From: Pseudomonas sp. RSB 5.4 | GTDB taxonomy: Bacteria > Pseudomonadota > Gammaproteobacteria > Pseudomonadales > Pseudomonadaceae | Direction: 5' to 3' | NCBI RefSeq assembly: GCF_037126175.1 | Contig: NZ_CP146986.1 | Coordinates: 2,198,501-2,262,500, forward strand | Length of the DNA stretch: 64,000 nt | Part shown: positions 25,873 to 36,745 of the stretch, one piece after another | Position numbering within the stretch: the stretch's first letter is position 1 | Layout of the letters: each line of letters opens with the position of its first letter | The notes under the pieces: model-generated | Database searches by the model: none | Told to the model about the DNA's origin: nothing | What the model saw: only the letters and a program-made list of their open reading frames with translations | Position numbers and translations under genes: made by a program

Positions 25873-26586
25873 ATGTTGACGTTTTTGCGCCGACTTTTGC
25901 TGACCACTGCGACTCTCGTCGTCGTGAGCAGCCCAGCTTTCGCCGCCGGCAAGCCATCGCCGGTTCTCTTGACCAGCCTCGCGCACGCCGCGCCGGAACT
26001 CAATCCCCAGGCGCTGAAAGGTGCCTTGAACGCTATGCAATGTGCGATCAACAACGGCGCGAAACCTTCCCGCCACCTGGCCATCATCGACTACTCGCAG
26101 CCCTCCACCGCCCGCCGGCTGTGGATCTTCGATTTGAGCAGACAGAAGCTGGTGCTGCGTGACCTGGTCGCCCACGGGTCCAATTCCGGGGAAAACTTCG
26201 CTACCCAGTTCTCCAACCGCGAAGGCAGTTACCAGTCCAGCCTCGGCCTGTTCCGCACGCAGGAAAGCTACAAGGGCACCCACGGTTATTCGCTGCGTAT
26301 GGACGGTCTGGAGCCGGGTTTCAATGACATGGCCCGCGACCGCGCCATCGTGATCCACGCCGCCGACTACGTGAACCCGTTATGGAGTAAACGTCAGGGC
26401 CGTATCGGTCGCAGTCAGGGTTGCCCGGCGGTACGCCCGCAAGTGGCAAGGCAGGTGATCGACAAACTCAAGGACGGCCAGTTCATGTTCTCCTGGTACC
26501 CGGACCAGCACTGGCTGAAGTCTTCGCCGTACCTCAACTGCCAGCCACAGCAGGTGGCGAGTATCTTGAGCACCCACGCCAGTTGA
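25873..26586 (+). CDS. Small murein L,D-transpeptidase-like protein (YkuD_2 family)
   Basis: A 237-residue exported protein. A signal peptide (LRRLLLTTATLVVVSSPAFA) is followed by a compact domain with HLAIIDYSQPSTARRLWIFD, the histidine in IVIHAADYVNP and the cysteine in GRSQGCPAVRPQVARQVID, the layout of YkuD_2 L,D-transpeptidase-like enzymes. It is divergent from the YcbB-type transpeptidase gene, with 149 bp between starts. Its last 53 bp overlap the 3' end of the convergent MFS exporter gene. Confidence 0.85.
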   Translation: MLTFLRRLLLTTATLVVVSSPAFAAGKPSPVLLTSLAHAAPELNPQALKGALNAMQCAINNGAKPSRHLAIIDYSQPSTARRLWIFDLSRQKLVLRDLVAHGSNSGENFATQFSNREGSYQSSLGLFRTQESYKGTHGYSLRMDGLEPGFNDMARDRAIVIHAADYVNPLWSKRQGRIGRSQGCPAVRPQVARQVIDKLKDGQFMFSWYPDQHWLKSSPYLNCQPQQVASILSTHAS

Positions 26587-27922
26587 CGATAAGGGCCATG
26601 ATCATCAGCGCGGCTGCAACACCAAACGTGCTGTGCAAGCCGCGGCCGATAACCTCGGCCGCGGCTTGCGTCGGGTCTCCCGTGGCCAGCGCAAACACCG
26701 CCCCCATGACTGCCGCGCCGGTGATCAAGCCCAGATTGCGCGACAGCCCGAGCAAGGCCGAGACCACGCCGCGCTGATCCTGACTGACCGTCGCCATCAA
26801 CCCGGTATTGTTCGCTGCCTGGAACAACGCGTAACTGCTGGCAATCAGTGCCATCGTCAGCAGATACGCCGGCAGACCGAAACTCATCGGCAACAGCGCC
26901 AACAAACTGCAACCACCAACCATCCCGAGCAACGCCCCCGGCACCACCCGCCGCGCGCCGAAGCGATCCACCATACGCCCGGCCGGCACCCCCCCGCACG
27001 CCGCCAGCAGCGGCCCGACGGACAACGCCAGACCGACCACGGTGCTGCCCAGTCCCAGTCCACGGCTCAGGTAAAACGGCCCGACCACCAGCGTGGTCAT
27101 CATCACCGTCGTCACCAGCAACGTCAGCGCGAGGCTGCTGCCCAGTCGCGAGTCGGCGAACAACGACAGACGAATCAGCGGCGCCTTGGCTTTCATTTCG
27201 ACCGCGATAAACAGGCCTGCGCCGCACAGGCTGAGCAGCAGCAATATCAGGGTGAATCCCTCCAGTGTCATCGCCAGCGCGTAGACCGCCAGGGTCAAAA
27301 CCAACACCGCAGTGCCGAGATAATCAAACGCCACCCTCGACCGCGTCGGCCGATCCGCCGGCAGATAGCGATAAACCAGCCACGCATTGAGCAAGCCCAA
27401 TGGCACGTTGAGGACAAAGATCGACGGCCAGCCGACATGCGCGATCAGCAGGCCACCCAGCGACGGCCCGAGGCTGGTGCCGGTGGCCGACATGGTGGCG
27501 AGCAAACCCATCGCACTGCCCGCCCTTGTCTTGGGTACCGCATCCGCCACCAGCGCCACGGTCAAGGCAAACATGATCGCTGCGCCAAGGCCCTGCACCG
27601 CCCGTGCGCCGATCAACCAGCCCAGCCCCGGCGCCAGCGCACAGCACAGCGAAGCACTGGTGAAAATGCCGATGCCGATCAGCAGCAGGCGTCGCCGCCC
27701 GAACACATCGCCCAGGCGCCCGACACTGACGATCAACGTGGTGACCGCCAGCAGGTACGCCAGCACGATCCACTGCACCTGTTGAAACGTCGCATCGAAC
27801 GCTGCCGCCAGAGTCGGTAATCCGGCGTTGGCGATGCTGGTGTCCAGCGACGGCATCAACATCGACAGCGCCAGACTGGTCAGCGCCCAGCGGGTTTGAG
27901 TGTTCAAGGGAGTTCGGGGCAT
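26534..27922 (-). CDS. MFS drug exporter (DHA2-like)
   Basis: A 462-residue membrane transporter with the DHA2/EmrB-type opening (ALTSLALSMLMPSLDTSIANAGLPTLAAAF), the motif RLGDVFGRRRLLLIG and the exporter motif C region MGLLATMSATGTSLGPSLGG. About 13-14 hydrophobic segments can be drawn. Likely exports toxic compounds by proton antiport; substrates unknown. ATG 27922 has GGAG 8 nt before it. Divergent from a LysR gene that probably controls it. Its end overlaps the opposing L,D-transpeptidase-like gene by 53 bp. Confidence 0.88.
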   Translation of the reverse strand: MPRTPLNTQTRWALTSLALSMLMPSLDTSIANAGLPTLAAAFDATFQQVQWIVLAYLLAVTTLIVSVGRLGDVFGRRRLLLIGIGIFTSASLCCALAPGLGWLIGARAVQGLGAAIMFALTVALVADAVPKTRAGSAMGLLATMSATGTSLGPSLGGLLIAHVGWPSIFVLNVPLGLLNAWLVYRYLPADRPTRSRVAFDYLGTAVLVLTLAVYALAMTLEGFTLILLLLSLCGAGLFIAVEMKAKAPLIRLSLFADSRLGSSLALTLLVTTVMMTTLVVGPFYLSRGLGLGSTVVGLALSVGPLLAACGGVPAGRMVDRFGARRVVPGALLGMVGGCSLLALLPMSFGLPAYLLTMALIASSYALFQAANNTGLMATVSQDQRGVVSALLGLSRNLGLITGAAVMGAVFALATGDPTQAAAEVIGRGLHSTFGVAAALMIMALIVNWRGCSRYSPPAVAGS

Positions 27923-28008
27923 CGGGCGCTCCATCTGATGGTCAGACGGCATAGCCTGAGTCTCGACAAGGCAAGGCGCAAGACGCATGCTTTGCACTTG
28001 ATACCTGC

Positions 28009-28911
28009 ATGAAACGCCATGTCATGAGCGCCCCGGATCTGAACCTGTTGATCACCCTCGACGTGTTGTTGCGCGAAGGCAGCGTCGCGCGTGCCGCACA
28101 CATTCTGCGGTTGAGCCCGTCAGCGATGAGCCGCGCCCTGGCCCGATTGCGCGAGACCACCGGCGATCCGCTGCTGGTGCGCGCCGGCCGAGGTCTGGTG
28201 CCGACCCCGCGTGCGCTGGAGTTGCGTGAGCGGGTCAGCCGCCTGGTGCAGGAAGCCGAGGCGGTGTTGCGCCCCGCCGAAGTGCTCGATCCCGGCCAGT
28301 TGCAGCGCACCTTCACCTTGCGCAACACCGACGGTTTTGTCGAAACCTTTGCCGCCGCGCTGCTCGCGCGCATTGCTGAAGAGGCCCCCGGCGTGCGCCT
28401 GCGCTTTGTGCAAAAAGCCGACAAGGACAGCACACCGCTGCGCGAAGGCCGGGTCGATCTGGAGACCGGTGTGGTCGACGACAGCACTGACCCGGCGCTG
28501 CACAGTCGCATCCTGTTTCAGGATCAGTGGATCGGTGTGGTGCGCGAAGGCCATCCATTGAGTTCGGGCAAGATCAGCAGCAAACGCTTTGCCGGCGGCC
28601 AGCACATTCTCATCTCACGACGCGGGCGCAGCAGCGGCCCGGTCGACGAGGCGCTGCTCGCCGCAGGACTGACCCGAGATATCGTCACTTCATTCGGCGG
28701 CTTTTCGGCGGCGCTGACACTGGTCCGCGAGTCAGACCTGATCGCCACCGTCCCGGAGCGTCACACCAGCAAGCTGCGCATGGGCCTGCACAGTTTTGCC
28801 CTGCCCTTCAGGATGCCGCCGATCAGCGTGTCGATGCTCTGGCACCCGCGCATGGACGCCGACCCCGCGCACCGCTGGCTGCGCAATTGTGTACGGGAAG
28901 TCTGCGTCTAG
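28009..28911 (+). CDS. LysR-family transcriptional regulator
   Basis: A 300-residue LysR regulator of the NodD/LeuO-like branch (SAPDLNLLITLDVLLREGSV, with helix-turn-helix ARAAHILRLSPSAMSRALAR). The ligand domain follows from about residue 95. It is divergent from the MFS exporter gene with 86 bp between starts, so it probably regulates that gene. Its stop codon overlaps the stop of the convergent hydrolase gene by a CTAG. Confidence 0.9.
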   Translation: MKRHVMSAPDLNLLITLDVLLREGSVARAAHILRLSPSAMSRALARLRETTGDPLLVRAGRGLVPTPRALELRERVSRLVQEAEAVLRPAEVLDPGQLQRTFTLRNTDGFVETFAAALLARIAEEAPGVRLRFVQKADKDSTPLREGRVDLETGVVDDSTDPALHSRILFQDQWIGVVREGHPLSSGKISSKRFAGGQHILISRRGRSSGPVDEALLAAGLTRDIVTSFGGFSAALTLVRESDLIATVPERHTSKLRMGLHSFALPFRMPPISVSMLWHPRMDADPAHRWLRNCVREVCV

Positions 28912-29528
28912 CGCGCATCACCACCGGCCGGTTTATAGAAGAGGAATTTGCCGACTTCGGCGGTCTTTTTGTATTCCTTGGCCCAGCCGGGATGCACGTT
29001 GCGATCATGAAAGTACAGCGCACCATTGGTGCGATCCGGCAGTTGGCGGTTGAGCGCCTTGCCGGCGATATCCTTGGCCAGGGTGTATTCAGCGTCTTCC
29101 TTGACCTGATCCGCCTTGCCATCACACCACCAGGAAAACTGGCAGCTCTTGGTTTCCGAACCTTGTTTGACCACTTCGCACACGGTGCCTGGAAAGCCGT
29201 CGTGCCCCAGGCGATTCATCACCACATTGGCCACCGCCTCCATTTCCGGGGTGTCGCGACCCTTGGCTTCCCAGTAGATACTGCGCGCCAGGCAGGTGAT
29301 CGGATCGTCTAGCGGCGCGGTGCCGGCGGGGTCCACGGCTTGTACTTCAGTGGGGGTGATCGCTTCGGATTTGGGTGCCGGTGCGGCGCTGACTTTATCG
29401 GCGGCTTTTTCTTCCAGCACCTGGGCTTTCTCTTCGGCCTTGGCCTTGATCGGGGTCTGATCGGTGGCGTTCACAACGCCGGCCATAAGGGTTAATGCGA
29501 AACAGCCAGCCAACCATTTCAATCCCAT
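28908..29528 (-). CDS. SleB-type cell wall hydrolase
   Basis: A 206-residue exported protein: signal peptide (MGLKWLAGCFALTLMAGVVNA), a lysine/alanine/glutamate-rich linker (KAEEKAQVLEEKAADKV), then a Hydrolase_2 domain with ARSIYWEAKGRDTPEMEAVANVVMNR, SCQFSWWCDG and NGALYFHDRNVHPGWA. This is the domain of SleB/CwlJ spore-cortex lytic enzymes; in a non-spore-former it probably acts on peptidoglycan as a lytic transglycosylase or amidase. ATG 29528 is chosen because it opens on the signal peptide. Confidence 0.88.
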   Translation of the reverse strand: MGLKWLAGCFALTLMAGVVNATDQTPIKAKAEEKAQVLEEKAADKVSAAPAPKSEAITPTEVQAVDPAGTAPLDDPITCLARSIYWEAKGRDTPEMEAVANVVMNRLGHDGFPGTVCEVVKQGSETKSCQFSWWCDGKADQVKEDAEYTLAKDIAGKALNRQLPDRTNGALYFHDRNVHPGWAKEYKKTAEVGKFLFYKPAGGDAR

Positions 29529-29727
29529 GTCAGTTCTTCCGGCAGCGCCCGTTACGGGCAAGGTGTTTCGTGGGGGAGACGCCCGGTTCCCGGGGCCTTC
29601 GGAGAGTGTAGACGGCAAATACCGCAGTAACGTTCCGCAGAAAAATCCGCTCGGTAAAGAAAAAGACATTGCATTCCCCCGGGCCATTTCGCGCATCATG
29701 AGCGCACTCAGCTCAAGGGAGATTTCC

Positions 29728-30579
29728 ATGCGCTTCATGCCATCCGTCTTGCGTTTTGCCACGCTGTCCGTGGGTCTGGTCGTGGCCGCCTCGGCCATGG
29801 CTGCCGACGAGTCGCAACTGATCGAGTCGATCAACAACTATCGCAGTCAGCCGCAGCGCTGCGGCAGCCAGGCGTCCAACGAACTGCCACCGCTGTCGGC
29901 CGATCCACGGCTGAGACTGCCGGCCAGCGGTGCGGTCGATCTGCAACAGGCCATGGCCAGCGCCAGTTACCCGATGGTCAATGTGCAGGCGATTACGCTC
30001 AACGGCCCACGGGATGCGGCATCGGCGATGAAGGCGATTGAGGAAAGTTTCTGTCAGGTGGTGCTGGACCCGCAGTTCGTCGATGTCGGGGTCAGCCGCG
30101 CCGATCGCGACTGGCGAATCGTGCTGGCGCGACCGTTGCTCTCGGCGAAGCTCGGTGATGCGCAGGCTGAAGGCCAGAAGTTACTCGAGCAGGTCAACGT
30201 GGCCCGCGCCCAGCCACGCCAATGCGGCGGGCAAGCCTTTGCTGCTGCCGGGCCATTGGCCTGGAACGCGAGCCTGGGCACGATCTCACAGGATCACAGC
30301 CGCGACATGGCCAACAACAACTACTTCGACCACAAGGACCGCGACGGCCGCACCCCGGGCGACCGCGCCGAACTGGCCGGCTACAGCGGGCAACTGGTCG
30401 GCGAGAACATCGCTGCCGGCCAAGACACCGTGCGCAAGGTCGTCGACGGCTGGCTCGCCAGCCCCGGCCACTGCGCCAACCTGATGAACCCGCAATACAA
30501 AGAACTCGGCGCCGCCTACGCGACCGACCCAAAGAGCAGCGCCGGGATCTACTGGACGGCGATGTTTGGGGCGCAGTAA
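29728..30579 (+). CDS. CAP-domain (SCP-like) secreted protein
   Basis: A 283-residue protein with a signal peptide (MPSVLRFATLSVGLVVAASAMA). The C-terminal half is a CAP domain: QVNVARAQPRQCGGQAF, SQDHSRDMANNNYFDHKDRD, LVGENIAAGQDTVRKVVDGW and SPGHCANLMNPQYKELGAAY, holding the usual His and Glu cavity residues. The N-terminal half (INNYRSQPQRCGSQASNELP) looks like a degenerate second copy, so the protein is probably an internal duplication. Bacterial CAP proteins are extracellular, with unclear activities. GGGAG is 7 nt before ATG 29728. Confidence 0.88.
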   Translation: MRFMPSVLRFATLSVGLVVAASAMAADESQLIESINNYRSQPQRCGSQASNELPPLSADPRLRLPASGAVDLQQAMASASYPMVNVQAITLNGPRDAASAMKAIEESFCQVVLDPQFVDVGVSRADRDWRIVLARPLLSAKLGDAQAEGQKLLEQVNVARAQPRQCGGQAFAAAGPLAWNASLGTISQDHSRDMANNNYFDHKDRDGRTPGDRAELAGYSGQLVGENIAAGQDTVRKVVDGWLASPGHCANLMNPQYKELGAAYATDPKSSAGIYWTAMFGAQ

Positions 30580-30600
30580 CTCCCAAAAACACTAGTGTTC

Positions 30601-31329
30601 CCTGTGGGAGCTGGCTTGCCAGCGATGAGGCCAGCACAGTCAACATCGATATCGACTGCCCCATCGCCATCGCTGGCAAGCCAGCTCCCACAATAATCGG
30701 CAGTGTTCTCACCTCTTCCAATCAATCCCCATCCTCTGTGGGAGCTGGCCTGCCATCGATGAGGCCGGCACAGTCAACCATCGATGTCGTCTGACCTATC
30801 GCCATCGCTGGCAAGCCAGCTCCCACAATAATCGGCAGTGTTCTCATCTCTTCCAATCAATCCCCATCCTCTGTGGGAGCTGGCTTGCCTGCGATGAGGC
30901 CTGCACAGTCAACATCGATGTCGTCGGACCTATCGCCATCGCTGGCAAGCCAGCTCCCACAATAATTGGCAGTGTTCTCACCTCTTCCAATCAATCCCCA
31001 TCCCCTGTGGGAGCTGGCTTACCAGCGATGAGGCCTGCACAGTCAACCATCGATGTCGTCTGACCTATCGCCATCGCTGGCAGGCCAGCTCCCACAATAA
31101 TCGGCAGTGTTCTCACCTCTTCCAATCAATCCCTATCCTCTGTGGGAGCTGGCTTGCCAGCGATGAGGCCAGCACAGTCAACATCGGTGTCGTCTGACCT
31201 ATCGCCATCGCTGGCAAGCCAGCTCCCACAATAATTGGCAGTGTTCTCACCTCTTCCAATCAATCCCCAGCTCCCACAATAATCGGCAGTGTTCTCACCT
31301 CTTCCAATCAGCCCCCAGCTCCCACAGGC
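30601..31329. repeat. Tandem REPIN array, five units of about 134 bp plus two partial units
   Basis: Units starting TGTGGGAGCTGGCTTGCCAG or a close variant occur at about 30603, 30737, 30872, 31006 and 31141. Each holds an inverted REP pair of the GGGAGCTGGCTTGCCAGC family, followed by a spacer with GGCAGTGTTCTCACCTCTTC. Two truncated units (right half only) close the array by 31329. The spacers are near-identical and the period is 134-135 bp. No gene lies in 30580-31394. Confidence 0.9.
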
Positions 31330-31359
31330 TAATCAGTCATCCGAAGGATGGGGAGGCAC

Positions 31360-31391
31360 AAAAAAACCGGAGCCATGGCTCCGGTTTTTTT
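31360..31391. terminator. Bidirectional rho-independent terminator
   Basis: AAAAAAACCGGAGCC / GGCTCCGGTTTTTTT with AT in the loop. A-tract and T-tract on both sides let it work in either direction. It directly follows the DUF2474 stop codon on the minus strand and ends the cio operon. Confidence 0.95.
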
Positions 31392-31394
31392 GGG

Positions 31395-31550
31395 TCAGTG
31401 GGTTCTCATTCCCGCTGCATACATTGCCAGTTTCAGCAGACTCGCCACCACGGCGAGTGACGCTACACTGCCCAGCCAAATCAGCAACAACCAGCCCAGG
31501 CGCTTGTACCAGCGGCTGGATCTGACCTCACGCGAATCAATGGTAGCCAT
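31395..31550 (-). CDS. DUF2474 small membrane protein, CydX-like subunit of the bd-type oxidase
   Basis: A 51-residue protein with one membrane helix (LGWLLLIWLGSVASLAVVASLL) after a charged start (MATIDSREVRSSRWYKR). Its ATG lies 14 bp inside the end of the oxidase subunit II gene, so translation is coupled. The family DUF2474 occurs right after cydB/cioB in proteobacteria and is the counterpart of CydX, a small subunit that stabilises the hemes. The role is inferred from position and form. Confidence 0.85.
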   Translation of the reverse strand: MATIDSREVRSSRWYKRLGWLLLIWLGSVASLAVVASLLKLAMYAAGMRTH

Positions 31551-32553
31551 CGCCAATCCTCACTTTGCCGCGGAATACGTAGTAGCTCCAGAAGGTGTAC
31601 ATCAGGATCACCGGCAGGATGAACAGTGCGCCGATCAAGGCGAACAACTGGCTCGAAGGCGGAGACGCCGCCGCCCACAGGCTCACCGAGGGCGGGATGA
31701 TGTTCGGCCAGATACTCAGCGCCAGACCGATGTAACCGAGCAGCATCAACACCAGAGTGAACACGAACGGCCAGTGGGTATGACGCTGACGCAAGGTGCG
31801 CAGCAGCCCGAACAACGCCAGCAGTGCCAGCACCACCAACCCGGCGAACACCATCAAGTGCCCGCTGGTCGACCAGCGAGTGGCCAGCTCCGGGTGCAGC
31901 TTCAGCGTCCACGCACCAATCACCACCACCATCGCCGTCAGCAACCACGCCAGCGGTCGGGTGAACAGACGCATCCGCGACTCGAGCATGCCTTCGGTCT
32001 TGACCAGCAACCAAGTGCTGCCCAGCAGCGCATACGCCACCACTAGACCGACGCCGCACACCAGCGGGAACGGCGCCAGCCAGTCCAGGCCGCCGCCGGC
32101 AAACTGCCGATCCACCACGGGAATGCCCGACACGTACGCGCCGATCACCACCCCCTGGGAGAATGTCGCCAATAGCGAACCGCCGATGAACGCCTTGTCC
32201 CACCAGTGACGCTTTTGCGGCGACGACTTGAAGCGAAACTCGAACGCCACGCCACGGAAGATCAGCCCGCAGAGCATCAGGATCAGCGGCAGGTACAGCG
32301 CCTCCAGAATTACCCCGTAAGCCAGCGGAAACGCGCCATACAACGCCGCACCACCGAGCACCAGCCAGGTTTCATTGCCGTCCCACACCGGGGCGACAGT
32401 GTTCATCATCACGTCGCGCTCCTGCTCATCGGGGATCAGCGGAAACAGGATCCCCAGGCCCAGATCGAAGCCGTCCATGATCACGTACATCATCACCCCG
32501 AAGGCGATGATCACACCCCAGATCAACGAGAGATCGATACCTTGAATACCCAT
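31537..32553 (-). CDS. cioB: Cytochrome bd-type (cyanide-insensitive) ubiquinol oxidase subunit II
   Basis: A 338-residue membrane protein with CydB hallmarks: LSLIWGVIIAFGVMMYVIMD at the start, GFDLGLGILFP, the conserved VAPVWDGNETWLVLGGAALY and FRGVAFEFR. Eight or more membrane segments. It forms the oxidase with subunit I, oxidising ubiquinol and reducing oxygen to water without pumping protons. Start MGIQGIDLSL at 32553, 3 bp after the stop of the upstream cioA gene. The small DUF2474 gene overlaps its end. Confidence 0.93.
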   Translation of the reverse strand: MGIQGIDLSLIWGVIIAFGVMMYVIMDGFDLGLGILFPLIPDEQERDVMMNTVAPVWDGNETWLVLGGAALYGAFPLAYGVILEALYLPLILMLCGLIFRGVAFEFRFKSSPQKRHWWDKAFIGGSLLATFSQGVVIGAYVSGIPVVDRQFAGGGLDWLAPFPLVCGVGLVVAYALLGSTWLLVKTEGMLESRMRLFTRPLAWLLTAMVVVIGAWTLKLHPELATRWSTSGHLMVFAGLVVLALLALFGLLRTLRQRHTHWPFVFTLVLMLLGYIGLALSIWPNIIPPSVSLWAAASPPSSQLFALIGALFILPVILMYTFWSYYVFRGKVRIGDGYH

Positions 32554-32556
32554 GAC

Positions 32557-33960
32557 TCAGTGCTCCTTCATCGGGGCAGTAGCCGCCGAAATAGGCCGGC
32601 GCGGGGTCTGCAACTGATCGCCCTCCGGCGGATGTTCGTGATGGGGCTGCGGGCCCTTGCGCACCAGTTTCATCATGTAGCCGATGCCCACGGTGAACAC
32701 CGAGCAGTAGATCACCACGAACAGCAGCAGCGAGGTGCTCATCTGCGCCACCGAGTGGTGCGACGCGGCGTCATGGGTGCGCATCAGGCCGTAAACCACC
32801 CACGGCTGACGCCCGACTTCGGTAGTGATCCAGCCGGCCAGCAACGCGATCAACCCGCTCGGCCCCATCAGCAATACCAGACGCTGGAAGCCGCGATGCT
32901 GATAGAGCTTGCCGCCACGGCGCAGCGCCAGACCGAGCACACCGACAAGGATCATCAACATGCCCAGCCCAGCCATCACGCGAAAGCTCCAGAAGATGAT
33001 GGTCGAGTTCGGCCGATCCGCTTTCGGGAAGCTCCTGAGCGCCGGGATCTGTTTGTCGAGGCTGTGGGTCAGGATCAGGCTGCCGAGGTACGGAATCTCC
33101 AGCGCATATTGGGTCTTCTCCGCCTGCATGTCGGGGATGCCGAACAGCACCAGCGGCGTCGGGCCGCTGTCGGCGTTTTCCCAGTGGCCTTCGATGGCGG
33201 CGATTTTCGCCGGTTGATGTTCCAGGGTGTTCAAGCCATGGGCGTCACCGACCACGGCCTGAATTGGCGCCACGATCAGTGCCATCCACAACGCCATGGA
33301 AAACATCTTGCGCACCGGCGCGGTGTTGTTGCCGCGCAGCAAATGCCAGGCCGCCGACGCACCGACGAAGAACGACGTCGCGACAAACGCGGCAATCGCC
33401 ATGTGCGCCAGTCGGAACGGAAACGACGGGTTGAACACGATCGCCAGCCAGTCCAGCGGCATCACCCGCCCGTCGACGATTTCGAAACCCTGCGGGGTCT
33501 GCATCCAGCTGTTGGACGCGAGAATCCAGAACGTTGAAATCAACGTGCCGATGGCAACCATCACCGTGGCGAAGAAGTGCAAGCCGCGACCGACGCGGTT
33601 CCAGCCGAACAGCATGACCCCGAGGAAGCCGGCCTCAAGGAAGAACGCAGTCAGCACCTCATAGGTCAGTAACGGCCCGGTGATGCTCCCGGCAAAGTCC
33701 GAAAAGCCGCTCCAGTTGGTGCCGAACTGGTACGCCATGACCAGCCCCGAGACCACGCCCATGCCGAAGTTGACGGCAAAGATCTTCGACCAGAAGTGGT
33801 AGAGATCGCGGTAGGTGTCGTTACGGGTTTTCAGCCAAAGGCCTTCGAGTACCGCAAGAAAACTCGCCAGGCCAATGGTGATCGCAGGGAAGATAATGTG
33901 GAACGAAACCGTGAACGCGAATTGAATTCGCGCCAGGTCCAGTGCCTCCATGTTGAGCAT
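32557..33960 (-). CDS. cioA: Cytochrome bd-type (cyanide-insensitive) ubiquinol oxidase subunit I
   Basis: A 467-residue membrane protein. The early histidine region is RIQFAFTVSFHIIFPAITIG (heme-ligand His), followed by FWSKIFAVNFGMGVVSGLVM and the GRQPWVVYGLMRT motif characteristic of CydA. The quinol loop is short and the total length is well below E. coli CydA (about 520), which fits the cyanide-insensitive CIO form of Pseudomonas. The heme ligand methionine region is MFSMALWMALIVAP. ATG 33960 follows GAGG by 9 nt. First gene of cioA-cioB-DUF2474; the terminator at 31360 ends the unit. Confidence 0.93.
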   Translation of the reverse strand: MLNMEALDLARIQFAFTVSFHIIFPAITIGLASFLAVLEGLWLKTRNDTYRDLYHFWSKIFAVNFGMGVVSGLVMAYQFGTNWSGFSDFAGSITGPLLTYEVLTAFFLEAGFLGVMLFGWNRVGRGLHFFATVMVAIGTLISTFWILASNSWMQTPQGFEIVDGRVMPLDWLAIVFNPSFPFRLAHMAIAAFVATSFFVGASAAWHLLRGNNTAPVRKMFSMALWMALIVAPIQAVVGDAHGLNTLEHQPAKIAAIEGHWENADSGPTPLVLFGIPDMQAEKTQYALEIPYLGSLILTHSLDKQIPALRSFPKADRPNSTIIFWSFRVMAGLGMLMILVGVLGLALRRGGKLYQHRGFQRLVLLMGPSGLIALLAGWITTEVGRQPWVVYGLMRTHDAASHHSVAQMSTSLLLFVVIYCSVFTVGIGYMMKLVRKGPQPHHEHPPEGDQLQTPRRPISAATAPMKEH

Positions 33961-34066
33961 GATGATGTCCTCATCCAGGCTGAAAAGCGGCAGCACGAAC
34001 CCGGGCCACCGCCAGGCGTGAACGCCTGCAGCCAGTCAAATTGCCAGTGTTTTTATCGATAGCGGG

Positions 34067-36391
<2,325 letters not shown>

Positions 36392-36516
36392 GGGACATCT
36401 CCATGACGATGCACACAGGCATGAACCTGATCTCGGTTAAATATCCGACCGTCTTTCAACAGTAAAAAGCGGTCGTTTCATTTGCCGGGGCAAGGATATG
36501 AACCGATACAAAATAT

Positions 36517-36673
36517 TGTCTAATCGCTATTTATGACCACTTTATCGAAACCCTCTATCAAGCTGAAAAACCCTTTATTTACAGGGCCTTGCGAAACTAA
36601 AGCGGCAACTTTCAAGAAAAAACAATTGATCATCGACGCGCTCAATCAAGCGTTCACAAACAGTGATTGGACG
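36517..36673. promoter_or_regulatory. Divergent fdhF-like / moaA regulatory region with paired GATTRGACR motifs
   Basis: The 354 bp between the divergent starts holds TGTCTAATC at 36517-36525 (inverse of GATTAGACA) and GATTGGACG at 36665-36673. After the first site the sequence TATCGAAACCCTCTATC resembles that at 40752-40767 before the LysR gene. The same two motifs recur there and one recurs before fdhD, so they look like operators of a shared regulator. Confidence 0.5.
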
Positions 36674-36745
36674 TCCTGTGAAGTTGCCCATAACCTGCGT
36701 CAACCTGGTCCGTTAATGCGGACTTCTCACTCCTGCGAGGCTGTC

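Noticed and set aside
26633..27820. Plus-strand open frame of 395 codons
   Set aside because: Antisense of the MFS exporter; extreme Arg/Gln/His content.
30601..31329. CRISPR-like array
   Set aside because: The spacers are the same in every unit, the repeats are inverted REP pairs and no cas gene is near; it is a tandem REPIN array.
36533..36745. Upstream extension of moaA
   Set aside because: The extension covers the divergent regulatory region with the shared motifs; the family N-terminus begins at 36746.
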